From an uncultured Bacteroidales bacterium (GTDB lineage Bacteria; Bacteroidota; Bacteroidia; Bacteroidales; P3), in assembly GCA_900315335.1 (NCBI GenBank), contig OMYR01000029.1:1-32213 (forward strand): a stretch of DNA of 32,213 nucleotides, in the 5' to 3' direction. Within the stretch, counting starts at the first letter, position 1; each line of letters opens with the position of its first letter. A program made the translations under genes and the position numbers. The notes beneath the pieces were generated by a model. The model was not told the origin of the DNA and ran no database searches. It saw only the letters and a list, made by a program, of their open reading frames with translations. Below, in pieces: positions 1-8,316 of the stretch.

Positions 1-2
1 CG

Positions 3-84
3 TGGGGAAGGGTGGACTCGAACCACCGAACTCCGAAGAGGACAGATTTACAGTCTGTTGCAATTGCCACTATGCGACTTCCCC
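3..84 (-). tRNA. tRNA-Tyr (anticodon GUA)
   Basis: Read on the minus strand, the sequence begins GGGGAAG and ends CUUCCCC, forming a perfect 7-bp acceptor stem followed by discriminator A at position 3. The anticodon arm has loop CUGUAAA with anticodon GUA, and the T arm carries GGUUCGAGUCC. The 82-nt length and the extra long variable arm are right for a type II tRNA-Tyr. CCA is not encoded. It lies 10 bases downstream of tRNA-Thr and is probably processed from the same transcript. Confidence 0.96.
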
Positions 85-94
85 AACAAGATTG

Positions 95-167
95 AGCCGA
101 TAGAGGGACTTGAACCCCCGACAGGCTGATTACAAATCAGCTACTCTACCAACTGAGTTATATCGGC
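95..167 (-). tRNA. tRNA-Thr (anticodon UGU)
   Basis: The minus strand gives acceptor arms GCCGATA and TATCGGC, a D arm with AGTTGGTAGAGT, an anticodon stem GCTGA/TCAGC with loop TTTGTAA (anticodon UGU), and a T loop GTTCAAGTC. It is 73 nt long and CCA is not encoded. The order tRNA-Thr then tRNA-Tyr resembles the tRNA cluster that precedes tuf/secE/nusG in many Bacteroidales. The genes to the left of the window may therefore be that translation operon, but this is inference. Confidence 0.96.
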
Positions 168-681
168 ATTCTTTTATCTTATCTCTTAAACTTTCAAATA
201 ACTGAACTTGTCCTTTTCTCTCCCACCTAAATCCCCTGCACCACGTTTAGTTTTCCTCTCAAAAGGCGAATGCAAAATTACGATATTTTCAAATACCCAC
301 CAAATATTTATAACTATTTTTTTCGTTATTATTCCTTAAAATATTGTTTTTCAAGATAAAAAATTTATATTTTATTATTGTCCATTTTGGTTTTTATCCT
401 AAAAATACGGGTATTTTCGAATAATTTTGCCCACAAATTCATCTTTATGACAACAAATTTAATAAATTTTTCACTTTTACATAAAATCTATTCAACAGTT
501 CTCATTCAACAAAACTATATACACCCGAATCTATTTCATCTAACAACGCAAATAAAAAATTTGATTGTAATTCACATTCCTAAATTAAACTTTTTGCACT
601 CTTTTTTGTCAAAAAAATGTAATGTTTCAAAAAAACTTACGTTATTCACTTTTTAATCATTAACGACATAAAAGAAAAGAT
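168..681. other. Non-coding region between tRNAs and the first receptor gene
   Basis: This 514-base gap is strongly AT-rich. Apart from the tRNA promoter at 273-304, I see no structured feature. An open frame at 378-656 reads as low-complexity Ile/Phe/Asn-rich sequence with no domain and no clear start signal, so it is not called. No canonical TAnnTTTG box was found in front of the receptor gene at 682. Confidence 0.6.
273..304 (-). promoter_or_regulatory. Bacteroidota-type promoter for the tRNA-Thr/tRNA-Tyr transcript
   Basis: On the minus strand, a TTTG -33 box (301-304) is followed after 20 bases by TAATTTTG (273-280), an exact match to the TAnnTTTG -7 consensus of the Bacteroidota primary sigma factor. 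The predicted start lies near 266, which gives a leader of about 100 nt before tRNA-Thr. Confidence 0.7.
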
Positions 682-3216
682 ATGAGATTTTTTAAGAAAA
701 CAATGTTATGTGTTACCCTATTATTAGTGTTAATAATCAGTTTACCAGTGTCAGCACAAAAATCAACGCTATCAGGAAAGATTTTAGACGATAATGATTC
801 TTCACCTTTGCCGTATGTATCTGTATCAATATTGAAAGATTCCAAACTTGTCAATGGAGGCATAACCAATGACAATGGCGATTTTAACATCAAAAATATC
901 AGTTATGGTAAATACACAATCAAGTTTTCATTTGTCGGTTACAAGGATTTCATAAAGGATGTTGAAATAAAATCCTCCAACGTTAATGTCGGAACAATAA
1001 GATTACAGACTTCAAGCGAGAATTTGCAAGAAGTTACAATTGTCGGTGCTAAACAAATGATGGAATATAAACTTGACAAACGTGTAGTCAATGTAGATCA
1101 AAATCTTGTCAGTGCAGGCGGAGATGCAAGCGATGTTTTGCAAGATGTTCCAAGTGTTGAAGTCGATGACGAAGGTAATATATCTCTTCGAGGGGCTTCA
1201 AACGTTACTCTTTTGATTGACGGCAAACCCTCAACATTATATGGCAACGATGTGGCAACAGTATTAAATCAAATACCGGCTTCACAAATCGACAAAGTCG
1301 AAGTTATCACCAACCCTTCGGCTAAATACAATCCCGAAGGTATGAGCGGTATTATCAATATCACTTTGAAAGAAAAAGGAAATATGGGTTTGAATGGTAA
1401 TATCAATCTATCGAGCGGTTCGTCATTAAAAGAATTTCAACCAAAAGAACGATTGTCGGCTTCAATCAATTGGTCCAATAAAAAGTTTTCACTTTCCGCT
1501 TCGGGAGATTTTAATTACAATCAAAGAGGTATGAAAACCGATAATCTGCGATTCTTTAATAATAACGGAAGTGTATCAGATATAATAAGAAGTCAAAGAA
1601 ACGGTGGCGAAAAAGGTTTCGGCGGCGGTTTTAGAATAGGTGGCGATTGGTACATCAATAAATATAATACCTTAACGTTAAGTCTGAATTCTCACATACA
1701 TAACACTCCCGATGATTATTCGACAACCACCAACAGCAACCTTATAAAGGATATTGACGAGCGTAACAATATCGACAAGAGTAATGGAACAAGCTATGGA
1801 ATGTTTAACAACGTCGGACTTTCATATCAAAAAGATTTCAAAAACAATAAAGAACAACAATTCTATGCAAGTTTCACTTGGAATTGGGGTAAAATGAACA
1901 GAAAAATTCAAGACGACATTACATACGCAAATAACGGCGAGATTTTCAATGGTAGTTTAATTCAAGATTATTATAGAGGTGATACGTCCGAAAGTAATAA
2001 TTACGGAGCGATTGCTGATATTCATTATGTTCATCCTTTTGGCGAAAATTCAAAATTGGAAGTTGGTTATAATTTAGATTATCACGGTGGCACATCAACA
2101 TCAAGGACAGCCTACGATGGTATATTGAACAACAAAGAAAGTTACGATTTTGAAAGAGATGAATTTATCCACGCTTTCTATGCTACATACGGATTTCAGA
2201 TAGGTAAGAAATTCTCCGCACAATTAGGTTTGCGTCAAGAGATAGTAAGAAACGATTTCAAGAAAACAGATTTCGAGCACGTTTCTACACCATTCAATAA
2301 AGACTATAACCCATTGTATCCGTCAATACATATTTCTTATCAATTGAATCAAATGAATTCATTCCAAATATCATATTCCCGTCGTATCCGTCGTCCAGAT
2401 CCTTGGACGGTTATGCCGAACATCGATAGAACCAATAAAGAATATTTACGTTTTGGTAATCCCGACATAGACCCTGAATTTACTAATGCCTTTGAATTAG
2501 GTTGGTCTTTAATGCTGCCTAAAACAACAATTTTCACTTCTGCTTATTATCGCTATGTGAATAATGGAATAACACGTTTTCAATTTCTTTGGAACGAAGA
2601 GAATGCTGAACGTTACGGCTTTGAATGGGCTTGGGAAGCGGCAAGTAACGAGGACGCCAACAGTGTAACAGCCCAAACATTCGTCAATCTTGCCCGTTCT
2701 TCAAACTATGGATTGGAATTTATCATCGATAGAGATATTACAGATTGGTGGAAAGCCAATCTAAGTATGAACTTCTTTGGTTCTTACCAAGACGGAACTG
2801 GCTTGGGTTATAGCGAAATAAGTTCTTTTAACTTCAACGCCAAATTAAACACTACTATCACCCTGCCTAAAAACTTTACTATCCAATTATCCGGACGTTA
2901 TAACGCTCCACGAAAAACTATTCAAGGTAAAAACAATGCCCGATACGATTTTGACTTGGCTATAAGAAAATCACTTTGGAACAAACGAGCTACAATCGCT
3001 TTGAATTTCCGTGATATTTTCGATACTCGTGGCGGCTTCGGTTATGATTACACCGACCAATACATATCATTCACAAAACGCCACCCTTATTCTCAAAGCG
3101 TAAGAATATCTTTCTCGTATAACTTCGGTAAAACCGCAAATATGAAAAGACAAAAGAAACCGACAAAATCTTCTTCGCAAGATTACAACACTTCAAGTGA
3201 AGACTACGATGATTAA
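682..3216 (+). CDS. TonB-dependent outer-membrane receptor (OMP_b-brl_3 type)
   Basis: This 844-aa protein is predicted to be an outer-membrane barrel importing an unknown ligand with TonB energy. It has a signal peptide of about 25 residues (hydrophobic core LLLVLIISL, ending SAQ). A CarboxypepD_reg-like beta domain at about 28-105 has the typical LPYVSVSILKDSK and FSFVGYKDF segments. The plug domain at about 130-235 contains SLRGASNVTLLIDGKPS and the conserved NPSAKYNPEGMSGIINI stretch. The rest is a beta barrel rich in alternating aromatic strands, matching the outer membrane protein beta-barrel family common in Bacteroidota. The C-terminus is an Asp/Ser/Lys-rich tail after the last strand (FSYNFGK). 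It is not beside a SusD homologue, so it is not a classic SusCD pair. Its stop overlaps the start of the following small gene. The substrate cannot be inferred. Confidence 0.9.
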   Translation: MRFFKKTMLCVTLLLVLIISLPVSAQKSTLSGKILDDNDSSPLPYVSVSILKDSKLVNGGITNDNGDFNIKNISYGKYTIKFSFVGYKDFIKDVEIKSSNVNVGTIRLQTSSENLQEVTIVGAKQMMEYKLDKRVVNVDQNLVSAGGDASDVLQDVPSVEVDDEGNISLRGASNVTLLIDGKPSTLYGNDVATVLNQIPASQIDKVEVITNPSAKYNPEGMSGIINITLKEKGNMGLNGNINLSSGSSLKEFQPKERLSASINWSNKKFSLSASGDFNYNQRGMKTDNLRFFNNNGSVSDIIRSQRNGGEKGFGGGFRIGGDWYINKYNTLTLSLNSHIHNTPDDYSTTTNSNLIKDIDERNNIDKSNGTSYGMFNNVGLSYQKDFKNNKEQQFYASFTWNWGKMNRKIQDDITYANNGEIFNGSLIQDYYRGDTSESNNYGAIADIHYVHPFGENSKLEVGYNLDYHGGTSTSRTAYDGILNNKESYDFERDEFIHAFYATYGFQIGKKFSAQLGLRQEIVRNDFKKTDFEHVSTPFNKDYNPLYPSIHISYQLNQMNSFQISYSRRIRRPDPWTVMPNIDRTNKEYLRFGNPDIDPEFTNAFELGWSLMLPKTTIFTSAYYRYVNNGITRFQFLWNEENAERYGFEWAWEAASNEDANSVTAQTFVNLARSSNYGLEFIIDRDITDWWKANLSMNFFGSYQDGTGLGYSEISSFNFNAKLNTTITLPKNFTIQLSGRYNAPRKTIQGKNNARYDFDLAIRKSLWNKRATIALNFRDIFDTRGGFGYDYTDQYISFTKRHPYSQSVRISFSYNFGKTANMKRQKKPTKSSSQDYNTSSEDYDD

Positions 3217-3598
3217 AGAAAAAATATATTGTAAGATACGCAGACGGTATGTTGCCCTAACGCCGGAAGAAACGGTAAGGCAGCATACCGTTTCTATCCT
3301 AAACGAAAGTTTTCATTATCCTTTGACGCGTTTTTCATTGGAAGCACAAATCAATGTAGGGCAAATGCAAAAGCGATATGACATTGTAATTTACGATAGC
3401 GAGCGAAAACCATTTATGCTTGTCGAATGCAAAGCCCAAACAGTGCCGATAACCGATAAAACAATATCGCAAGCAACCGCCTACAACCTAACCTTAAACG
3501 CAAAATACATTCTTTTGACAAATGGTGTAACGACAATAATTTTACGCAAGACTTCGCAAGGCTACATTCAACAAAAAACAATCCCGAATCTCAAATAA
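3209..3598 (+). CDS. HsdR N-terminal (HSDR_N_2) PD-(D/E)XK domain protein
   Basis: This 129-aa protein consists almost entirely of the N-terminal nuclease-type domain found in type I restriction enzyme R subunits. The PD-(D/E)XK signature is visible: Asp58 in KRYDIVIYD, then Glu73-Cys-Lys75 in LVECKA, followed by the Q88xxxY92 motif (QATAY) typical of the restriction subfamily. There is no helicase domain, and no hsdM or hsdS nearby, so it is a stand-alone member, as is common in Bacteroidota. I chose ATG 3209 over an in-frame GTG at 3197; the ATG overlaps the receptor stop (ATGATTAA), suggesting translational coupling. The biological role of these solo domains is not established; a DNA repair or DNA-end role is possible but unproven. 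Confidence 0.82.
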   Translation: MIKEKIYCKIRRRYVALTPEETVRQHTVSILNESFHYPLTRFSLEAQINVGQMQKRYDIVIYDSERKPFMLVECKAQTVPITDKTISQATAYNLTLNAKYILLTNGVTTIILRKTSQGYIQQKTIPNLK

Positions 3599-3664
3599 AT
3601 TCTCTCAAAACACATATCGAAAAAAATAATATCTCATATCACAAAATTAATGTTAAATATCAGC

Positions 3665-3708
3665 AAAATAATGTTTAACACTAATAGAATAGTATTAAAC
3701 ATTATTTT
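3665..3708. terminator. Long hairpin between convergent genes, possible bidirectional terminator
   Basis: Arms 3665-3683 and 3690-3708 are 19 bases each and pair with a single mismatch (3679/3694), around the loop ATAGAA. The stem starts with an A-run and ends with TTTT, so it could terminate both the plus gene ending at 3598 and queE ending at 3767. The left arm and its flank (3665-3684) recur exactly at 26121-26140, which is odd for a simple terminator. Confidence 0.55.
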
Positions 3709-3766
3709 ATCAATGTGAGTAATTAAAAAACTCATTACGCAAAACGCAATCACGATTTTGCTTTTC

Positions 3767-4387
3767 TTATTTCACATTTATCATTTTGTGCATCTGTAAC
3801 GACAATCGCCAAACGGGATTGGCTTTAATGTATTCTTCAATAATAGGCAGCACCGTTTCTTTCTTTGAATATTCAGGCTGCAAATAAAACACTTTTTCTA
3901 TTACATCACTATCCTTTTTTGTTATTGCTTGCGAACGCATATTTTCGGCAAATATGAAATCTTTTTCTTGTTCAATGACAACTTTTAATTCATTCGCCTT
4001 TTGCAGGGATTTCGGCAACGGTAATTTGTTTTTCTTAGGCGAAAGAGTAATCCAATCCCAAAATCCGGTGATAGGATTAACCCCCGATGTCTCAATATAT
4101 GTCTTTATTCCGCTATCGTGCAACGCTTTTGTCAATTCACTTAAATCGTAAAGGGTAGGCTCTCCTCCTGTAACGATAACATTTGTCGCAGAAAACTCTT
4201 TAACCTTCTGTAAAATCTCATCGGCATTCATCAAAACGGAATTACTCTTGCTCCAAGCCTTTTTCTCATCGCAAAAATCACAACCTACATTGCAGCCGGC
4301 AAGACGAACAAAACAAGCAGCCATACCCACATTTCTGCCCTCGCCTTGCAAGGAATAAAAAATTTCATAAACAGGTAGTTTTATCAT
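3767..4387 (-). CDS. queE: 7-carboxy-7-deazaguanine synthase QueE (radical SAM)
   Basis: QueE converts 6-carboxytetrahydropterin to 7-carboxy-7-deazaguanine, the ring-contraction step of queuosine (7-deazaguanine) biosynthesis. The 206-aa protein starts with YEIFYSLQGEGRNVG, the usual QueE N-terminus. It then has the radical SAM cluster motif Cys32-x3-Cys36-x2-Cys39 (CNVGCDFC) and the SAM-binding GGEP motif (TGGEPTLYD). YIETSG and TLSPKKN follow, both characteristic of the family. The length is normal. It starts at ATG 4387 and is followed by the 3665-3708 hairpin. The other queuosine genes (queC, queD, queF) are not in the window. The namZ-like gene 77 bases upstream runs in the same direction, so co-transcription is possible. 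Confidence 0.93.
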   Translation of the reverse strand: MIKLPVYEIFYSLQGEGRNVGMAACFVRLAGCNVGCDFCDEKKAWSKSNSVLMNADEILQKVKEFSATNVIVTGGEPTLYDLSELTKALHDSGIKTYIETSGVNPITGFWDWITLSPKKNKLPLPKSLQKANELKVVIEQEKDFIFAENMRSQAITKKDSDVIEKVFYLQPEYSKKETVLPIIEEYIKANPVWRLSLQMHKMINVK

Positions 4388-4464
4388 AACTCAAAAACTC
4401 TTTTTCTTTTAGTAAATAATTAAAGTATAATAAACATTAGACAAAACAAAACCAATAGTCAGGA

Positions 4465-5625
4465 TTATTTATAGATAAGATATTTTTGTCTAATCTTTTC
4501 GTAATTTCTTAAATCTTCTTCCCATGTTTTGCGAATGTCGTCTGCCGACTTTCCTTGCTTGATTTGTTCTTTTATCGTCTTATCGCCCGTCAGCAGGTCG
4601 AACATTCGATTAAAGAACTTGTCTTTTTGAGGAAAATAATTGTACATCTCGATAATTTCTTCCAACTCTATATCCTGCGAATTTATCTTGTAAGTAACGC
4701 CGAAACACGTGTCATTCATATAAGGAGGGTTTTCGGCAACGCCTTTAATGGATTTGGGTACAAATTTCTTTATCTTGATAGGATATTCGGGGAAACCTGC
4801 AATCTCAAAAGGTTGATTTGTTCCTCTTCCAACAGATATCGGAGTACCCTCAAATAAACATAATGTCGGATAATTACGAATTGCCTGCATACTTTGTAAG
4901 TTCGGCGAAGGGAAAACATCTATTGTATAAATGCTATCACGATTGTAATTAAGCATAGGTATAACCGTCAAATCACAAAGACGCAAACTATCGACCAAAT
5001 GTTCTTCGTTTATCATCTTTGCATACTCCCCTATCGTCAATCCATAACAGATAGGAATAGATTGCATACCCACAAAACTTTTACAATCTTTTTTCAAAAC
5101 AGGTCCCGCAACAAAATTATTGGGATTTGGTCTGTCCAAAACGATTATAGGTTTCGAGTTTTCGATACATGCCGCCATAACGTATTCCAATGTCGAGATA
5201 TAAGTATAAAAACGACAACCTACGTCCTGCAAGTCAAAAACAACGATATCTATATCATTCATTTGTTGCTTTGTCGGTTTCTTGTTTTTGCCGTACAGAG
5301 AGATAATTTTTATTGAATCTTTGTAATACGAAACGCCATTTATCAATTTGCCGGCTTCCTGCGTTCCTTTCAAACCATGTTCAGGAGTAAAGAGAGTTTT
5401 AATGTTTATGTTTTTACCAAGTAATGTATCGACCAAATGCTTTGATACTTTTTTCTCAGTGTCATTATTAACATTGACGACTACACTTGTGTGATTGCAG
5501 ACAACGGCAACCCTTTTGTTTTCAAGCATAGGTAAGTATTTTTCAAATCTATTGTTGCCGATTATCAGTTGAGCGAAACTCGTCTGAACGCACAATATGG
5601 CGAGTAAAAACAATATCTTTTTCAT
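4465..5625 (-). CDS. DUF1343 / NamZ-type exo-beta-N-acetylmuramidase
   Basis: Members of this family (PF07075) include the exo-beta-N-acetylmuramidase NamZ, which releases MurNAc from the non-reducing end of peptidoglycan fragments, so a role in cell-wall recycling or scavenging is likely. Visible family segments are VAVVCNHTSVV, LFTPEHGLKGTQEAG, VVFDLQDVGCRFYTYISTL and IVLDRPNPN near the N-terminal half, and LFEGTPISVGRGTNQPFE in the middle. The C-terminus is the helical part of the family. A signal peptide is present (MKKILFLLAILCVQTSFA), so it is exported to the periplasm or the outer membrane. The longer frame reaches TTG 5640, but ATG 5625 places the start directly before the signal peptide and is preferred, giving 386 aa. 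The enzyme activity is inferred from the family. Confidence 0.85.
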   Translation of the reverse strand: MKKILFLLAILCVQTSFAQLIIGNNRFEKYLPMLENKRVAVVCNHTSVVVNVNNDTEKKVSKHLVDTLLGKNINIKTLFTPEHGLKGTQEAGKLINGVSYYKDSIKIISLYGKNKKPTKQQMNDIDIVVFDLQDVGCRFYTYISTLEYVMAACIENSKPIIVLDRPNPNNFVAGPVLKKDCKSFVGMQSIPICYGLTIGEYAKMINEEHLVDSLRLCDLTVIPMLNYNRDSIYTIDVFPSPNLQSMQAIRNYPTLCLFEGTPISVGRGTNQPFEIAGFPEYPIKIKKFVPKSIKGVAENPPYMNDTCFGVTYKINSQDIELEEIIEMYNYFPQKDKFFNRMFDLLTGDKTIKEQIKQGKSADDIRKTWEEDLRNYEKIRQKYLIYK

Positions 5626-5665
5626 CGTGTTTTGTATCAATTTTCCCGTTTCTAAATCAAGGCTG

Positions 5666-5673
5666 CAAAAGTA
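5666..5673 (-). promoter_or_regulatory. -7 promoter box for the NamZ-like gene
   Basis: The minus strand reads TACTTTTG, matching TAnnTTTG, 41 bases before the ATG at 5625. No convincing TTTG -33 box lies at the expected distance. This site and the topA box at 5727-5734 form a divergent promoter pair. Confidence 0.5.
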
Positions 5674-5707
5674 CGAAAAAAAATGTTTTTTTAATTAATG
5701 TCTTATT

Positions 5708-5734
5708 TTGTTTTCATTTATTATTGTAATTTTG
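5708..5734 (+). promoter_or_regulatory. topA promoter
   Basis: A TAATTTTG -7 box (5727-5734) lies 28 bases before the topA ATG, with a TTG at 5708-5710 upstream (a somewhat short 16-base gap). Because the predicted transcript starts near 5740, an in-frame TTG start at 5708 is not plausible, which supports ATG 5762 as the topA start. Confidence 0.6.
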
Positions 5735-5761
5735 CAAACTCTTAAATCAAAGATAAACAAA

Positions 5762-8221
5762 ATGGCAGATAATTTAGTAATAGTCGAGTCGCCTGCTAAG
5801 GCTAAAACCATAGAGAAATACTTAGGAAACGATTATAAAGTTATGTCTTCTTTCGGTCATATCCGTGATTTGGAAAAGAAAGAATTGGGAATAGATATAG
5901 AAAACAAGTTTGAACCTAATTATATAGTACCGGAGGACAAGAAGAAAGTTGTCAAAGAATTGAAAGACGCCGTCAAAAAAGTCAAAACGGTATGGCTTGC
6001 AAGTGATGAAGACCGCGAGGGAGAGGCTATCGCATGGCATTTGAATGAAGAGTTAAACCTAAAAAAGAAAGATACCAAACGTATTGTTTTCAACGAAATC
6101 ACAAAAACTGCAATCCTTAACGCTATCGCCAATCCTCGAGAGATAGACATTAACTTGGTTAATGCCCAACAGGCGAGAAGAGTTTTGGACCGTATTGTCG
6201 GTTACGAGATGTCGCCCGTGCTATGGAAGAAAATCAAATTGGGATTGTCTGCCGGCAGAGTGCAAAGTATTGCCGTTCGTTTGATTGTTGAAAAAGAAGA
6301 AGAGATAAAACAGTTCGTTTCTTCCTTTAATTATAAAGTCAGCGCTTTGTTTCATACATCGGACAACAAAAGCCTGTTGAAAGCAACGCTTAATAACAAG
6401 TTCGATTCCGAAGAAAAGGCTTACGAATTTCTAAACAGATGCGCAGATGCCACTTTCAAGGTTTGTGCAATTGAAAAGAAACCTGAGAAACGTATGCCTG
6501 CTCCTCCTTTTACCACTTCAACATTACAGCAAGAGGCTTCAAGAAAACTCGGTTTCTCCGTTTCGCAGACTATGATGGTTGCCCAACAACTTTATGAGCA
6601 AGGTTTGATAACTTATATGAGAACAGACTCCGTCAATTTGAGTGATTACGCCTTGGATATGGCTAAACAAGTTATCCCAGATATGTTTGGCAAGCAGTAT
6701 TTGAAAATAAGAAAATACGCAACCAAGAGCAAAGGCGCCCAAGAAGCCCACGAAGCAATTCGTCCTACATCATTGGAACGCCAAACGATAAGCGGCGACA
6801 GTTATCAAACACGTCTGTATTCTCTTATTTGGAAACGTATGGTGGCTTCGCAAATGGCAGAAGCCAAACTCGAAAAAACAGTAATCGATATAGAGATAAG
6901 CAACGACGACAATCATTTCACTTCCCAAGCCGAAGTGATTTTGTTTGACGGATTTTTGAAACTTTATCAGGTAAGTGTTGATGACGATGAGCCTAATGAA
7001 GAAGAAATTTCTTTGATACCGAATATTTCTAACGGCGAAACACTTCTTTTACAACAGATAAAAGCAAAACAATCTTTCAATTCGCAACCTGCAAGATACA
7101 ATGAAGCATCGCTTGTCAAACGTTTGGAGGATTTGGGCATAGGTCGTCCTTCCACATACGCCCCTACCATAACGACAATTCAACGCCGTGAATATGTGGA
7201 AAAACGTTCATTGCCTGCTCAGACAAGAGAAGTAAATGTTTTGACACTTGAAGACAAACAAATAACCAAAAGCGTCGAGATAGAAAACTACGGCAAAGAA
7301 AACAACAAACTTGCCCCAACCGATATAGGAATAATCGTAAATAATTTCCTTGTTGAGAACTTTAAGGATATTCTTTCCTATAACTTCACTGCCGAAGTGG
7401 AGAGTCAGTTTGACCAAATCGCACAAGGCAAAAAAGATTGGCACAAGATGATGTCCGATTTCTACAATCCTTTCATTGCCGAAGTGAGAAACGCCAACGA
7501 TAACGCCGAAAGACAAAAAGGCGAAAGGTTTCTTGGTATCGACCCTAAGAGCGGCAAAAAGGTTTATGCCCGTATCGGTCGCTACGGCTCATTGGTACAA
7601 ATCGGCGAAAGCGGCAAAGACGAGAATTTGCAGTTCTCTTCGCTGAAAAACAACCAAAGTATTTCCACCATAACATTGGAAGAGGCTTTGTCTTTGTTTA
7701 ACCTTCCTCGTCTTGTGGGCAAATACAAGGACAAAGACATTCTTGCCAACACCGGACGCTTCGGTGCTTACATCAAATGGGGCGACAAAAACGTTTCGCT
7801 TCCAAAAGATATCGACCCATACAACGTAACTTTGGAGCAATCCATAACGGAAATAGAAAAAAAGATTACAAAAGACGCCCTGACCAAAGACCTGCCGAAA
7901 ACGATAACCCTGTTAGAAAACGAGCCGATTGAACTGAAATACGGCAGATTCGGATTGTATCTTTCATACAAAGAGAAAAACTTCCGCATACCTAAGGACA
8001 TCGATATAGCAACCCTTCAACCGCAACAGGCAATAGACATTGTAAGCGGTAAAAAGAAAGCAACGAGTTCCACTGCTTTGAAAGAGTTTTCTTCGGGAGC
8101 CCAACTGCTAAACGGTCGTTTCGGTGCTTACATCAAATATAACGGCAAAAACTACAAGATTCCCAAAAATCTTGACGCCGCAACCCTGAGTGAAGATGAT
8201 GTCAATAAGATTATCAAATAA
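5762..8221 (+). CDS. topA: DNA topoisomerase I (type IA)
   Basis: TopA relaxes negative supercoils through a transient single-strand break. The 819-aa protein begins with the Toprim domain: Glu9 in VIVESPAKAKTIEKYLG and the acidic triad Asp82-Asp84-Glu86 in ASDEDREGEAIAWHL. The central gate domains contain the active-site tyrosine Tyr285 in LITYMRTDSV and LEDLGIGRPSTYAPTI. The C-terminus carries four topoisomerase C-terminal repeats recognisable by GRFGAYIK-like cores (about residues 600-815) in place of Cys4 zinc fingers, as is usual in Bacteroidota. ATG 5762 was chosen because the promoter box at 5727-5734 lies inside the longer frame. It is followed by a hairpin terminator at 8243-8278. 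Confidence 0.97.
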   Translation: MADNLVIVESPAKAKTIEKYLGNDYKVMSSFGHIRDLEKKELGIDIENKFEPNYIVPEDKKKVVKELKDAVKKVKTVWLASDEDREGEAIAWHLNEELNLKKKDTKRIVFNEITKTAILNAIANPREIDINLVNAQQARRVLDRIVGYEMSPVLWKKIKLGLSAGRVQSIAVRLIVEKEEEIKQFVSSFNYKVSALFHTSDNKSLLKATLNNKFDSEEKAYEFLNRCADATFKVCAIEKKPEKRMPAPPFTTSTLQQEASRKLGFSVSQTMMVAQQLYEQGLITYMRTDSVNLSDYALDMAKQVIPDMFGKQYLKIRKYATKSKGAQEAHEAIRPTSLERQTISGDSYQTRLYSLIWKRMVASQMAEAKLEKTVIDIEISNDDNHFTSQAEVILFDGFLKLYQVSVDDDEPNEEEISLIPNISNGETLLLQQIKAKQSFNSQPARYNEASLVKRLEDLGIGRPSTYAPTITTIQRREYVEKRSLPAQTREVNVLTLEDKQITKSVEIENYGKENNKLAPTDIGIIVNNFLVENFKDILSYNFTAEVESQFDQIAQGKKDWHKMMSDFYNPFIAEVRNANDNAERQKGERFLGIDPKSGKKVYARIGRYGSLVQIGESGKDENLQFSSLKNNQSISTITLEEALSLFNLPRLVGKYKDKDILANTGRFGAYIKWGDKNVSLPKDIDPYNVTLEQSITEIEKKITKDALTKDLPKTITLLENEPIELKYGRFGLYLSYKEKNFRIPKDIDIATLQPQQAIDIVSGKKKATSSTALKEFSSGAQLLNGRFGAYIKYNGKNYKIPKNLDAATLSEDDVNKIIK

Positions 8222-8242
8222 TTTACCTGTTATTTAATACTA

Positions 8243-8278
8243 AAAAGTGCGCGATTTGAAACATAGTCCCGCACTTTT
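8243..8278 (+). terminator. Hairpin terminator after topA
   Basis: Perfect 9-base arms AAAAGTGCG (8243-8251) and CGCACTTTT (8270-8278) flank an 18-base loop. The T-rich 3' arm runs into TTTATTTATAAA. It separates topA from the acyltransferase gene and could work in both directions. Confidence 0.65.
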
Positions 8279-8316
8279 ATTTATAAAAACCTTTATATTT
8301 TCTTCTCGCAACGCAA

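Noticed and set aside
378-656. 92-residue open frame before the first receptor gene
   Set aside because: Low-complexity Ile/Asn/Phe sequence in very AT-rich DNA, no domain and no start signal.
682-3216. SusC/SusD-type polysaccharide utilisation locus
   Set aside because: No SusD-like lipoprotein, glycoside hydrolase or sigma/anti-sigma pair is next to either receptor.
5626-5640. Longer start (TTG 5640) for the NamZ-like gene
   Set aside because: ATG 5625 opens directly into a clean signal peptide.
5708-5761. Longer topA start at TTG 5708
   Set aside because: The TAATTTTG promoter box at 5727-5734 lies within this extension, and ATG 5762 gives the usual TopA N-terminus.
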